Shown in pieces: positions 34,561-46,841 of a stretch of 64,000 nucleotides of DNA. A model generated the notes under the pieces. That model ran no database searches and was not told where the DNA came from. It worked only from the letters and a program-made list of their open reading frames with translations. Position numbers and translations under genes: made by a program. Source of the DNA: Dermatemys mawii (taxonomy: Eukaryota; Chordata; Testudines; Dermatemydidae); the NCBI GenBank assembly GCA_007922305.1, contig ML677351.1:15715119-15779118 (forward strand), written 5' to 3'. Numbering within the stretch: position 1 is the first letter of the stretch; every line of letters begins with the position of its first letter.

Positions 34561-35340
34561 GGTGTGATGGGGTGTGCATACCCTGCACTGGACAAGAGGT
34601 CCACATTATGGACAGCGGAACTCCTGCCCCTTAGACCGTGCTGGACATGCTCCCACTGCTTCCTCAGTATAAAAGGGAGCAGCCCAGCTCATTCTAGGCT
34701 GACCACCGAGAGGAGACGACACTTGTTGGAGGTTCCAGACCAGGAGCTGCTACAGCCACAGACCGCAGGAACCAGAGGACCAGAGTGGTGAACTGCTATT
34801 TCCAGCAGACCACCAAGACTCAGACTCCCAAGGAGTTATCCCTGCCAGCAAACCTGGAGACCCTGACACTGTATGGTCTGCTACCTCAGGAGAGGCAATA
34901 GGATATGGCCAAGGGAGGTGGAGGGAATGATATTGACCAGCTGAGCAAGGTCAGCATATTGTGGTAGAATTCCCACTGACTGGGTGACAGCCACTCCTGT
35001 TGACGATTGGGCTCTGGGCTGGGACCTGGTGGAGAGGGAAGGCCTGGGTCCCCCTATCTGGACACTATTTACTCTTAGGTGGTGGCCCCCTTCCCTGACA
35101 TTGGCACTAGGCCACACAGCCATGTCTCCGAGGGCAGCTGCACAGACCCTGGCCACTATGCCGTGCAGCCATGACTCCAAGGGCAATTGGAGAGACTTTG
35201 GGCACTAGGCCATGCAGCCCTTTACAATATGCCACCATATTGACTCTCAGCCTATGGACTGTCCATAGACTGTAACTGTGGTGGTGTCACTATCCTGACC
35301 CACCCTAAGGAGAACAGGATGTGCATACCCTGCAACAACA
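34561..35340 (+). mobile_element. TATA-bearing repeat inserted in the DIRS element, unclassified
   Basis: This interrupts DIRS sequence between about 34560 and 35341. GTGCATACCCTGCA occurs near both ends (34574-34587 and 35321-35334), 747 bp apart. TATAAAA at 34668-34674 sits in a promoter-like context with GC-rich downstream sequence. It could be a solo LTR, or one unit of a tandem repeat bounded by the repeated 14-mer. Frames up to 101 codons on both strands are not supported as genes. Confidence 0.5.
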
Positions 35341-35673
35341 GGGAACAGAAGCTGCAAATGGAGAATCAGATTGGCCTTTGATCTAAGAAACAAATTTAGT
35401 CCATTTTAATTGGTAACACTTTCTCATAGATAATTTTCTAGAACTGAGCAGTACATTCTGTACCAAGGAAGAACATAACTGTTTGAGACTAGTCAAAGCC
35501 CAATGGCTCACGCTGTCAGACAAAGAGACTGTGGATCCAGATGGAGAATCCTGACTTGTTGCTGTGTCAAAATATCCAGAGACAGAGGAGGACACATCTG
35601 ACAGCTGAAGCAGGTCTGTTCCACTGCGGTCTTGGCCCTACTGGAGCAATCAATGTTACTTTGCTCTGGCCTG
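35341..35673 (-). pseudogene. DIRS polyprotein remnant between RNase H and recombinase
   Basis: Read leftwards on the minus strand it gives LIAPVGPRPQW near the right edge and WALTSLKQLCSS then KCYQLKWTKF further on. These fit the linker that joins RNase H and recombinase in DIRS elements (consensus style LIAP.WPR...W and CY..KW..F). It is continuous with 36450-37990 once the hAT insertion is removed. Confidence 0.6.
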
Positions 35674-36449
35674 CAGGGCCGGTGTAACTACTAGGAGAAC
35701 TAGGAGACCACTTAGGGCGGCAACATTTGGGGGTACCAAAAAGTGGTACCCAAATTTTTTTCTATATTATTGTTAGAAAACAAATGAATAAAGAAAAGAG
35801 AAACATCGTTGAACCTGCATTTGAACTTGTCGTTCTCTCATACATCACAGCTATAGCCTATGCCAGCTCTGCATTGCAGGCACAAGTGTACTGCTTCACT
35901 ACGGTACAAAGTGGCAATGATGTCATTTTTCTCATCGCGCGCAGCCATTACCCGTTCTGACAGGCTGTTTATAATGCTAAGTTCACTAGTTTTCGGAGGT
36001 TGTTAACTGAGGCTAACTATTTCTGTTGAGTTGTTTCAGATTTAAGACTCTGGCAAGTGCTGCTGCATCATTTCACTTATACTCTGTGTCAATTGTGTGT
36101 GCATGTTAAGTATTTAAGTGTATAGGTTTATGTGCGAATACACGAGTGTAGGTGGTTGAAATTTGTCATAGTGATATTGTCATTTGTTGTGGTATGACAG
36201 AGTATCCACCATTCTAATTTTATAAATTTTATTAATAAGAATAATTGGATATTCTAAAGGTAGAATAAAATGTAGTAGATTTTGATATGAAAGAAGGAAG
36301 GAAGGAAGTATACATGACTAAAAAGGGTGTATTTTTAAAAGTATTTTGAAAGTTTATAATAAGCAATGCTCTGGGGGGGAGGGGAGGAGAAACGGGGGCT
36401 GAAAGTGGAAGTTTCACCTAGGGCGCAAAATATCCTTGCATCGGCCCTG
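35674..36449. mobile_element. hAT non-autonomous element (776 bp) with perfect 8-bp TSD
   Basis: It begins CAGGGCCGGTGTAAC and ends GCATCGGCCCTG, with inner matches TAGGGCGGC / GCGCCCTA. CTGGCCTG at 35666-35673 and 36450-36457 is a perfect 8-bp TSD. It landed in the DIRS reading frame, so the minus-strand frame at 36335-36634 runs from DIRS into transposon sequence. The interior is AT-rich with a (GAAG)n run at 36293-36308 and a G-run near 36373. No transposase is visible. Confidence 0.93.
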
Positions 36450-37990
36450 CTGGCCTGATGAATCTTCTTCACCATATTCTGAATTAATGGAAAGTGGGGA
36501 AAAGCAAACAGCAGGCCCCTTTTCCAATGTAGAAAGAAAGCATCGTTCCCTGCTCTTGAACAGAAGGTGGGATATTTTTTGTTGATTTCTGTCTCACGAT
36601 GGAAACAAACAGGTCTACCTTGGATTGACCCCAATGAGAAAAAGATGTTGAACTACTCGGTCCCTCAGGGACTATTTGAGAATTTGGCATATAACTGGAA
36701 TGAGTGAGCTCCTCCTTGTTTGTTGACGTAATAAATAGCAACCATCTGGAGCAGTTTGTGAACTTTCTTACGTAAAATCACCTTATGAGAAGGGTTCCTG
36801 AAATGGGAAGAGTAGGAGAAGTTGAAAGGGGGCAGGTTTTGAACTGAATCATATAACCCCTTTTGATAATTTCCAGTATTCATGTGCCTGATATAATTTG
36901 GCTCCATTGGTTGATATATTGGACAAGCCTGTCTCTGAATAACATAGGAAACTGCACACCATTGATTGGTCCACTCTCCATCATCACATCAAATCTATTG
37001 TCTAGTGTTCGCTGAAGATAAAGAGGGAGCTGGTTGCTTCATCCTAGGCCTAAACCTGAAAGTCTTCTTCTGCTGAGATGGAAATGAAGTCTGCTGTTGC
37101 TGATACGTCTGGCTACAAGAAAAACAAGGCAGTGACTTACAACAGCTTCCATTAATATTGTCTCTGGTATCTAAAGGAAGGAATAGAAGGCCTCTTTCAG
37201 GTCGACAAATACAGATCTAGAGAGTGAGAAGTAGATCTAGTCCCCATGAATTTTTCCAAGAACTCATCTGTCTTGGAACAAGTTAAGGTGGAGAAAGATG
37301 ACCAGAGCCAACCATATCTCTTAAAGAAGACTGCAGATGCTAAAGCTCTGTCAGAAAAGTCTAAGGCAGTGAATGATGACCTGAGGGCATATTTTCCACA
37401 CTGTGTCCTTCAGTGAGAAGATCATTAGTTAATCTTAATTTGTCCTCTGGGAGGTGTTGCACGAATGCAGCCATCTTTTCCCTCAGGTGGAAATGATAAC
37501 AGGTCATTACTGCATGATAGTTAATCACCCAAGTACCCAGAGAAGAAGATGAAAATACCTTTCTCCCCAGCACATCAGCCTTCCTCCCCTTTCTATTTGC
37601 TGGCATAGAATGAGCTTGAACAGATATAAACTTATTATAAGCAGTAGCTACCACCAGCAAATTTAGTACAGGATGGGTGTAAAAAATATGAAAAATCTTT
37701 TTGGGGACATCAGATAAAGTTTGCCTGCCTTCTTCAATACAGGCTGACAGAAAGCAGTAGTTGACAAAATAGCCTTAGCAGGCTACAAAAGTCTATTGAA
37801 AGTAGGTAGAATTTTACAACCCAGTTTCTCAGGAGAGCAAAACTTTGCTTTCATTTTTGCTTCTAGACACAAAGGGAGAAGTTGTCCCTTGATGCAGTAA
37901 GAGCAGGGAGCTGCATAACAAACTATTTTTCTCCTACAGATGATGGGGCTGCAAAAGTTTGTCAAATTCAAAATCACAACAGTTATCTAT
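36450..37990 (-). pseudogene. DIRS retroelement gag, RT start and RNase H end
   Basis: Reading right to left on the minus strand: a gag-like segment (37361-37660) with VLGRKVFSSSSLGTWVINYH and LREKMAAFVQHLPEDKLRL, the characteristic DIRS gag block. Then DFSDRALASAVFF (37330-37375), then a short RT start near 36850-36910 (GYMIQFKT-like), YYVNKQGGAHSFQLY (36690-36735) from RNase H, SFSHWGQSKVDLFVS (36595-36640), and NDAFFLHWKRGLLFAFPHFPL up to KKIHQ (36455-36550). Most of the RT core is deleted. Numerous stops and frameshifts make it inactive. Confidence 0.75.
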
Positions 37991-39800
37991 AGTGTTCCTG
38001 CAAGGCTTCTCCCTTATTCAGTGCTCTCTGCTGCTATCCTGTCATACAGCAGCAACAGCACAAAACAAAAATGGAAGGAAGAGCCACAAACACACACCTG
38101 GACTGTGTTTCCCCCATGGAGCAGCAGGGATCAAAATGACAGGATACTATGTTGCTACTTACACTTAGGCAAAATGTTAATAAATGGAGGAAACAGCTTT
38201 ATTTTTCCCTCTCCCACTGGAAAAAAGAGTCTCTGATCTTGGGAAATTAAGATTCAATATCTCTGAGAAAAATTCTTCTGTAGCTTATAAACCTATATTA
38301 TTGTGTGGGGGTTGTCAAAATAGTAATGTGAAAACTACAGGTTCCTTTTGCCCAAGAAAATAAATGCACATGGTTTCAAAAGGTGGCACCAATTGTGTTT
38401 TTCAGGCAATTCTGTGAAGAACCCAATTGCGGAATTTCACATTTTGCTGTTTTTACCAGCGTGCATTTGAATGTGTTTTCCTGGAAAAGCCATGTCACTG
38501 ACCCTGCCTCAGGTCCTAGTAAATAACATTCCTCATTTCACAACAGAAAACCTTTGCCAAACATAGCTCCTGTCCTGCAGAGTCCTAAGACAAAGAGACT
38601 GAATCGTTTCTTCCTAAAAAGGAGTTCCTCTGCCTTGAGAGAATTGGAATGACTAGTAGTGTGGAAACAGAAAGGCATAATCACTGCTATCCATACTGAA
38701 TCTGTTGATATGATGAATTTTCAGCATCTATTCCTACAGCAGTCACTGAGGCTTCACAAGCGCTCCTAATTACAGATATAAAAGACAAATCTTTGGCAAT
38801 TTTACCTTAGGTTCAATGCCGTTAATATGATTTTTTAATTTTCTCTGCATGGCCCTGGGCCTAAGAAACTTCACTTCTCACACTTACTTTACAGCACTAT
38901 ACCAACCTCAATACACCATACATAATTCCCATCAGTACCAACTAGAGTCATGAATGCTTATTGATGAGAGACTCTTTCATATTTAGCCTCAGCAAGAAAA
39001 ACATGGATCCAGCATGGCATGTTAAAAGTTCATAAAACATATGATATATGATAAACTGGAATACTTTTTACTCTTCTGCTTTTTATTTTGTAATCCTTTG
39101 ATAAACAGAAACTTGTAGCTGTGTTTTGCAAGAGACAACTGGTATAGAGCAGATGCTTTTGAAATATCTAACAGCAGCTTTGGAGATTGGAGCAATACTT
39201 TAAAAACAATGTGATACTAAGCTATACACTACATATAAAGGGCAGATTAGATTGTAGAGTTGCGGGGAGTAGTATTACAACTAACCGAATCAGCAGTCTA
39301 ATTACATGACATTTCTGTATGGAGAGGAACATACAAAAGAATATGTAAGGAAATAAATCCAAGTCATAAGAATACAAATATACTTGCAGCGTTATTCTAT
39401 TAGATTCTGGTAGTGAAAATAGGTACTGGTTCAGATTTTAAAATTCGACTAGGATACTTAGTCACACAACTCCCAGTGAAATTAATGAGAGTAGGTTGGC
39501 TAAATCCCCTACTCATGTTTACAGATCAGTCACTGAGTGTACAGTACTGAGGGTGATCAACAAGGTAAAATAACTCTCCCACATTTTATTATTGTTTTAT
39601 TAAGCTATCCACTTATAAACTGGTTAACTGTCAAAAGTTTAGAGAAGCAATTTCAGCATTTCAATTTATGTCATCTTGGAACACCCATTTCTCTAGTACA
39701 AAAAAGGAGAAGCTATTCTCTAATTAGTCCTAAGTAACACGCAGGAACTGGTTTAAGAAGTAACTATAGCATAGCTACTAAATAATAGTGACCTTAATAA
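37991..39800. other. no gene recognised
   Basis: AT-rich DNA. The expected far DIRS terminus is not seen. Frames at 37940-38236 overlap the DIRS edge without a domain. A faint palindromic short element lies near 39465-39515. Confidence 0.55.
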
Positions 39801-39850
39801 AATATATTCAATGTCCTTGGGGGACAATATATTCAATGTCCTTGGGGGAG
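39801..39850 (+). repeat. 25-bp tandem duplication
   Basis: Two copies of a 25-bp unit (39801-39825 and 39826-39850), identical except for the last base, consistent with recent slippage. Confidence 0.95.
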
Positions 39851-40885
39851 GAAAGGTGCTAAAAACTAGTACTGACAAAAAAAAAACTTTCAAAAGAGGC
39901 ATTTAAAAAATAAGGAAGCTTGTCAAATCAACCATAAATTAAAAAAAAAATGACTAAACTAAAATCCTTAGCCTCAGCATGGAGGCTACATAAGCATAAA
40001 ACAATAGCTATGGACACATGCATACGAAAGCTGGTTAAAATGTTATGAACAAAAACATTTAAACAGTGGAAAAAATCTCTTGTAGTATTTTTGTCTTCTT
40101 CATATTCAGACTTCAATCTCTGACATTGTACCTCTCCCCTTTCTTTAGGGATCATTATGCCTCTTCTTTCCATTTCATGTTTGCATTTTGTTGTACCTCT
40201 CTGCCTGCCCCCTTTTTTCTTATTCCTTCATCACACATCACATCCTTTTTCTTTTTATGTTTGGTCATTTAACCTGCCTGTGTTTTTGTCTGGTCATCTT
40301 GTCATTGTAGCTGTTTTCTTCCTCTCTGTTCAGTTGGTGGTTCTGATAACATTGTATGTGTGTGTTTTGTCATCTTCAGGTTTTAGGTGGTTTTGTTTGA
40401 GATTTTGTGGATGAGGGTATGAAAGAGAGGCACTGGGTTTTTTCCACTTCTAATCTTGGATACTCATCTTAGTCTGTGGTAGGATTTATATCAAAATCAA
40501 AACTTTTCTGAAACAGGAAATGCTTATTTTAGAAAGTTACTTTTGAAGTTGAAAACAAACAGATTTTCCATAAATTCAGGAGAAAGTTTTGAAATAATAA
40601 TCAGTTCATTTGAAAATGTTCATTAAAATAATCAAATGTTTTCTTATTTTTTCAACAACGTATAATGAATATATTTCTTTCTTTGCTTTTCTGGGTCTTT
40701 GCTTAAGGCAACTGCTATGGATAATGGCAGAGCCAAGAGGTCATGCAACAAAATGGGTCTCCTTCAGAAAATGGAAATCCATATCTGCTGAAGTCTATAG
40801 AAAAGAGCATAAATTATGGCAAGTAACCTGGAAAACAGAAAGACCAAGAGGAATTTTGAAGAACAAATAGTGGAAAAACAAAAAA
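39851..40885. other. no gene recognised
   Basis: T-rich plus strand (40080-40420) with hydrophobic-looking but domainless frames. No promoter or splice evidence. Confidence 0.55.
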
Positions 40886-41075
40886 GAAATAATCGGAGTA
40901 AATTAGAACAGATATAAAAAATACATAATTAACCTGTGGAACTCACTGCCTTCAGCTATAACTGAGGCCCAAAGTTCAATATATAATTTTTAAAAAAGAA
41001 ACTAGATACTTGTATGGATAATGGAAACATCTACTAGTCAGTTACATGATGAGATCTGCTCTTAGAGCCTTAACA
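40886..41075 (+). repeat. L3/CR1-type LINE 3' fragment
   Basis: TTAACCTGTGGAACTCACTG, then TGAGGCCCAAAG, and a GGATAATGGAAACATCTAC end match the last part of L3-type LINEs. Old and 5'-truncated. Confidence 0.55.
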
Positions 41076-41544
41076 GCTAACAAAGCCCTACAGATACACA
41101 AGCATCATCAAAAGTTCTCTCATAGGTTATATATTAAAAGGTTTTGAAAATTTGAACAATGCTCTGCAAGCCTGAATCAACACTTCAACTGTCCCTTCCT
41201 CTGAGGAGAAAACTATCAGAGGCCTTTTCGCCTCTGCTCATTATTTCAGCAAATAGTATGTGGAATTAATCTGGGATTGCTATTTCACAGGGAGGCCTAT
41301 TTTCACCTGTAGACTGCATGGTTTAAAAACAACTCCTACAGAATACTTAAAATGGCTGGCTGGGTGGGCGGTCGGCTTTCAACCGTCTAAAACCAAGTTT
41401 CTCTCAGGCCCTATCTTGGTGGGAATAAAGGTGTGTTTTATTATCGTGTTAGCTTAATGCAATTGTAAGGACCTGTCAAGACACATGCTAGCACATCTGA
41501 AACCCTGTTAGCTGGTCACATTTTAGCTTCGCGCTTTTGAGATC
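41076..41544. other. no gene recognised
   Basis: Mixed sequence without nameable element. The 65-codon frame at 41260-41457 has no domain. Confidence 0.55.
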
Positions 41545-41775
41545 AGAGAGGATGGTTGGTTTATCAGTAAGATACTAGTGTGTCATTTAGGAAACCTAGG
41601 TTCAAGTCTCTGCTCTATCACAAACCTCCTGTGTGACCTTGGACAAGTCACTTATCTCTCTGTGCCTCAATTTCTCTATCTATAAAAACAGGGATAATAG
41701 CACTTTCCTACTTTCCAGGGGTGTTGTGAGGATAAATACACTAAATATTGTGAGGTGCTCAACTATTACTGTACC
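41545..41775 (+). repeat. MIR SINE
   Basis: TGTGTGACCTTGGACAAGTC, CTCTGTGCCTCAATTTC and a GGTGTTGTGAGGATAAATAC block are the hallmark MIR core and 3' part, in order and plus orientation. Confidence 0.85.
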
Positions 41776-41990
41776 TAAGAGAGCCAGAGACAACTGAAAA
41801 ACACATGTTTTTTGCTTGTCAAGATAGGGCTGATGAAGTATTTCTAACAGATTTGAAGGGATCTGAATGTGGGTCTTCCAAACTGCAGTCGAGTGCCCTC
41901 CCCATGGGGCTATGCACTGGGGTGGAAATCTCTCCTGTTTACACTGTTCCACTTTGTATAACTACTTAAATATGCATTTGGCAAGACAGA

Positions 41991-42191
41991 GGCCTGGTCT
42001 ACACTGGGGGAGGGAACAGAGTAGCTGAAGTTGACGTATCTTAGATCAATTTATCTGGCCGTTCTCATGGCGGTGAGTCGACCTGTGCAGCTCCCCCATC
42101 GACTCTGCTTCTGCCTCTCACGGGGTCAATGGGGAGTACCCCCGGGGATCAGTCACTACCCACCGATTCGGCAGGTAGTGTAGACACACCC
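41991..42191. mobile_element. Harbinger-type MITE (201 bp)
   Basis: GGCCTGGTCTACACTGG and GGTAGTGTAGACACACCC are inverted ends. AGA precedes and follows the element, a 3-bp TSD of the size used by PIF/Harbinger elements. The interior CTGCCTCTCACGGGGTCAAT parallels the element at 32638. Confidence 0.8.
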
Positions 42192-44889
42192 AGAGAGAGA
42201 ATTAATCTATAGCAGAGGTCTTCAATCTGCGGGGCATGCCCTTATAGAGATGCATACAGTAACATTTGGGGGGAGGGGAGGGAGTTGAATTTACAAATAG
42301 TTTTGGTTGGCCCCAAACTGCATTTTTTAACAGCTAAACTATTTGTCTGAAAAATGTTCCCCAGCTCTAGTTAGAGCTTTTTTTATTTCTCACCTTGTTA
42401 GCAGATGTCAGAATCTTGCAGAAAGTTTCTGAGTAAATATTCTGCTTTCTCACTGTAGCAGATGTGAATTGCTAAACCTACCAGGATATAACAAAGGTGG
42501 ACCTGATAGGTCTTGGCAGGGAAAATCCAGGAAGAGCAAAGCTTGAGGGACGCAGCGTAAATTGAGCTTTATGTTCTGTTAGTGTTATTTCAGCTACCAA
42601 TAAAGCCAAATCCTACGGAGGGAATAAATTTGGATTATATACGGCTTATAAATGCTGTTCAGATGAGCAAGGAAATTTCATCTCTTCATATTATCATTAA
42701 TAAAAAATTACATAATTTGTGCAAAACATCCCAACAGGACCACTTTACAGTTCAATAAAAGCTTTCATCATTATTCTGGTACTATCTTCAAAAACCTGAT
42801 ACAGATGTTATCTTTGGAAATGTGCTATTTGTCCCCAATTACCTTTTGCATGTTGTTTTTAGGAGCATCTGATGCTTAATTTCAACTTTTTAAAAAAAAA
42901 TGAGTTGATGTAATGCTAAGTACTTTCATTTTCACAAACAATTTTGGCTTTACAGCAATTATAGTCAGTTTTAGAAAGGTTACTTTATATCACTGAAATA
43001 CTCCCATATGATGCTTCACTTTTCCTCACTCCTGTCCCAAGACACACAAAATGAAAGCCTTGTAGGGAACTGGCAGACATTGGCTGTTTATGAGAAACTG
43101 ACTGAACTATCAGTGGATCCAGCAGATAAGTGACTATTAAAAATTCACATGTGTACAGTGGTCAGGATCTAAATTTTCAACAGTTCACATGAGGCTGATT
43201 TGTGTACAGACTACATTTGATTAGGATGCCATTTGCATTCTTGTTTTAAAATACATGTTTATATAATGGCAGGTGTATGAAATCAGGGCCTCATATCAGC
43301 AGAGAGATGTGCTGGTCTCTGAGACAGAGCTAAAGCTCACATCACTGAAATCATGTTTCCCCAACAAGAAGCGAAGTAACTGCAAATCCACAGTCAGAAA
43401 GAGATGCTCTTAGCTCTGTAGGATAAAGGGGAAGGGCCCAAGCTGAGAGGAGGTATGTCCAACCACTAGATTCCCCGCTTCGTATTATACGCTATGATGG
43501 TGGTTTAAGAAGTGGAAGCTGTGAATCAGAAAAGTTATTTCAGGAATCACCTTGTAGTAAAAGGGACTGGGCAGATTATTGTTGTGTCCCATAATCCCCA
43601 GTAGTAGACTGTATACCACAACGGTGGGGAAAAAAATACTTTGATCTGTATAATAACAGCATTCAGCTGCCAATATAGCTTACTTTACACTATTCACTTC
43701 TGTTGTACTCCAGTGAATTGTGTGCAAGTGGTGCTTCATCAGTGGTGCTGTTATTTGTCAGCCTGTGAAACACATGCTGTAGAAATTAATAACTTGCACT
43801 AGCAGGAGTCCTCTCCCACAGACAGCCCTGTTCCTCCTCCTTGTTGCTCAGCTGCTTAGCTTATCTGTCCTTTGATACTGAATACAGAGTCTGAATTCCC
43901 GCCAGCTTATATTGCACAGCTAGAAAACTGGGCTGAAGACTTAGTTCTAGTTCTCAGCAGATGTACCAAACTTAGCCACAAATTTTGATTAGGAAATTTT
44001 ATGATCAATTATATTGCACAGCGAAAGGGAGACAGAAGTGCTGGTTTGAGATATTTTATTTATCCTTGTACTCCAGCCAAGAAGAGGAGCTGATAATAAA
44101 AGACTATTTTAGAACACTAGCAATCGTATTTTGAATTTTTTATCTTCATAGTTCACAATGGATGTGTGTAAAATGATAAGAATGAGCTGCTGTAAGTATG
44201 AATTTCATTCCTATTTATCTATCTCTTTTCAGTGTCATAGTATCAACTTCAGGCTATGGTTACCCAAATCAAAATCTTCCCCTTAGATACTTAAGCACTT
44301 AGTTGCTGATAGTAATGATATAAAAGATCATTTATTTTAAGAGTGCATACTGCATGTCCAATATAATAAAAGGGAGAAATGGAGTAAAAGAATTTAGAAT
44401 CATAAATGCAAGACTTTCTCATGCTAAATGACTTGATTATTAAAGAAAAATTCAAGGTGTAAAGGAGGGAGATGAGATAGAAAGCATCAGGTATGCCTCA
44501 TGAAGGTGAAGGATTTGGATAAAGTAGCACAGCTTTCTTTGAAGGACAACATTTGCTTGGTAAGCTGAAGAAAAGTGTCATTCCAAAATGAGTGAGCGGA
44601 AATGGGTTGAGCTGAATGCAGTCTGAGAAGGGAAGCAGTTCTTGGATTCTTTTGCTGAGTGATCGTAGATGCATGACAAGGAAAAGCCAAGGAACATTTG
44701 GCTTCCCTGGCAGGGAAGTTCCTGCATGTGTACTTCATATAATTATAGGCAGTACTGGTAGTGCTGCCTGTTATTATGATTGCCTGACACTTCCCATTAT
44801 AAAATCTTGTATTCAGAGGCTTATAACATTGCCAAACTCTAACTTATTAGGCTGACTTTTTACATAGTGGTGTCTGTCTCAGGCTGAAC
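42192..44889. other. no gene recognised
   Basis: AT-rich sequence with short frames only (43485-43673 minus, 44487-44738 minus, 44616-44855). No nameable repeat or RNA. Confidence 0.55.
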
Positions 44890-45196
44890 TTTCTGGGGGG
44901 AATTTTCAGCCAAATTGGTTCATCTATTCCCAAGAATAAAGGTAGGCCCCCGGAAGCATTGGTGTTTCCCGCCTAAGGACAGTCCACAAAGCAGGAGCTA
45001 CAGATCCAAGAAGCCTGAGCTCCCCAGCAGTCCGCCAGGTCAGTGAGTGGCAGGAAACCAGGTAGGATTCCAACAGAACTTGTGTGTGTTTCAGCGAAAG
45101 TTTGTTGTAACTGAGCCATTTCCATAAAACATGTCAATTTTAACAAAGAACAGTCTTTTTCAACAGTTTTTTTTTAAATTCCTGCCCAGCTCTAAT
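44890..45196. mobile_element. hAT-type MITE fragment
   Basis: The right end TTCCTGCCCAGCTCTAAT corresponds to the TAGAGCTGGGCAGGAA terminus of short sauropsid DNA elements. The left end is unclear. Confidence 0.4.
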
Positions 45197-45390
45197 ATGA
45201 CACAGAGCAAAAGGAGGCTGAACTAACGTTGCACAAGAAACTTTAATTCTGGCATTTTTCCAGATTTTGAGTGCTTGACTTTGCTCCTTTCATACCATTC
45301 TTTTCATATTGTGTTTGTGTATGTGTAATAAGAACAATTATAATTATTACGCCAAAAGCTTTGGGGTTGACTGGATGAAGAGTGTCTAAA

Positions 45391-45490
45391 CAAAAAGAAT
45401 AAGGAGTACTTTTGGCACCTTAGAGACTAACAAATTTACTAGGGCATAAGCTTTCGTGGGCTAAAACCCACTTCATCAGCTGCATGGAGT
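45391..45490 (-). repeat. Penelope-like 3' end, with hammerhead-like motif
   Basis: The reverse complement reads CTGATGAAGTGGG, TTTTAGCCCACGAAAGC, then TTAGTCTCTAAGGTGCC, the same order as 650-744. The hammerhead-like part is 45442-45479 on the minus strand and keeps an exact CUGAUGA and GAAA. Confidence 0.75.
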
Positions 45491-46190
45491 GGTAAATAAC
45501 TGACTTACTTACCGCACTCATAACCCCTAAATACATAAGCATCATCTCTATCATTACACATTAATGCATTAAAGAGAATATCATAATACTGAATGATGGA
45601 AAAGTGCTTGTGGCATTCTAATCTAGGAGCACATGCCCAGCTCAATGGGGAATATGCCTGAAATGGTAATAGTGCTGGGACCAGGTGCAGCGAAGTGGAA
45701 TAAGCAGGGAATTATCTGAAAGAGAGGAGTATTTCTTTCATTTGTATACCTAATAGTGCAATGGATATCTGAGCATATTAACAGTGGGATAGAAACAGTA
45801 GTGAAACTGAAATACTTAGTGTGGGCACACTTAAAAACATAACTGCATCTCAGATAATCTATGTTTTTCACTCTGATAATATAATCTTCAGTTTACTAGA
45901 TGCCATTATTTGTTAAATATTAAAAACTTATTCCACATCTTGGTATCTATTCCAATGGAGAATTAAAATAATATCTACTGAAAAGGAGAATGCACTCTTT
46001 TGGATAAAAGAAAAAAGTGCAAATAATTCAAAATCAGAAAATCATTAGGCAAAAAAATAAAAATATCCCTGTGTTTTGAGGGGGAAAATCTCACTGTGAA
46101 ATATGTTCAGATTGCTTCCACTTGCCAATGAAGAAGTCAAATACAAAAGCAGTTTAAAAAAAAAAAAATCTAAGATGACTGATTCATTAG
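45491..46190. other. no gene recognised
   Basis: AT-rich. An 82-codon minus frame at 45623-45871 lacks a domain. An A-run at 46157-46168 precedes the SINE. Confidence 0.55.
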
Positions 46191-46382
46191 AGGGAGAGAT
46201 AGCTCAGTGGTTTAAGCATTGGCCTGCTAAACCTAGGGTTGTGAATTCAATTCTAGAGGGGACCATTTAGGGATTTGGCCAAAAATCTGCTGGATGATTT
46301 AATTGGGGATTGGTCCTACTTTGAGCAGGGAGTTGGACTAGATGACCTCCTGAGGTCCCTTCCAACCTTGAAATTCTATGAT
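46191..46382 (+). repeat. tRNA-derived SINE with CR1-type tail
   Basis: The head looks like a tRNA: A box TAGCTCAGTGG (46200-46210), a CCTGCTAAAC anticodon-arm-like stretch, and a B-box-like TGAATTCAATTC (46242-46253). The tail, GTTGGACTAGATGACCTCC followed by GGTCCCTTCCAACC and ATTCTATG, is a CR1 LINE 3' end, so CR1 reverse transcriptase would move it. This head-tail pair is typical of turtle tRNA SINEs (Cry I / tortoise pol III type). Name by recall, not search. Confidence 0.85.
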
Positions 46383-46841
46383 CAGAAAAAATGTGAATGA
46401 ATGAATTTGGGTTTATTTTGCAAACTCACCTACTTTGTCTCTCTAAACGAACTTAAGCCTCATTCAATAAACCATGACTGCCAGAGTAATAAACCTAAAT
46501 GTCCTGAACATTTTGTGCACATAACATTTTCAGTTGCACAGACCCAATAACATACTGAAGAATTTATTATTCTCCACAATGTATTGTAAGGGGAATATAT
46601 ACTGTACATTTTACACTAAAAATGTCTAACATTTATAATAGATGAAGCTGTTACTATAAAGTAACACACAAAACACACAAAAATACATAGAAACCCATCC
46701 AGAAAGTTTGGGTCAGATCTGCGGCCTTGTTCCGGCTGTCCTGCATCACTTCAACTATACAGAGAGCCAGAAAATCAAGAGATCCAGCTCTTACAGAGGA
46801 TTTTTCCATTGTCACGGAGGCACTAATTTTACACCATCCTT
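46383..46841. other. no gene recognised
   Basis: AT-rich, featureless. Confidence 0.55.

Noticed and set aside
34564..35208. Promoter with a real gene downstream (TATAAAA at 34668)
   Set aside because: The TATA box belongs to a repeat inserted in a DIRS element. Downstream frames on both strands lack any domain.
46200..46253. Functional tRNA gene
   Set aside because: A and B box-like sequences are followed by a CR1-type tail, and the acceptor stem and T arm do not close. It is the head of a SINE.
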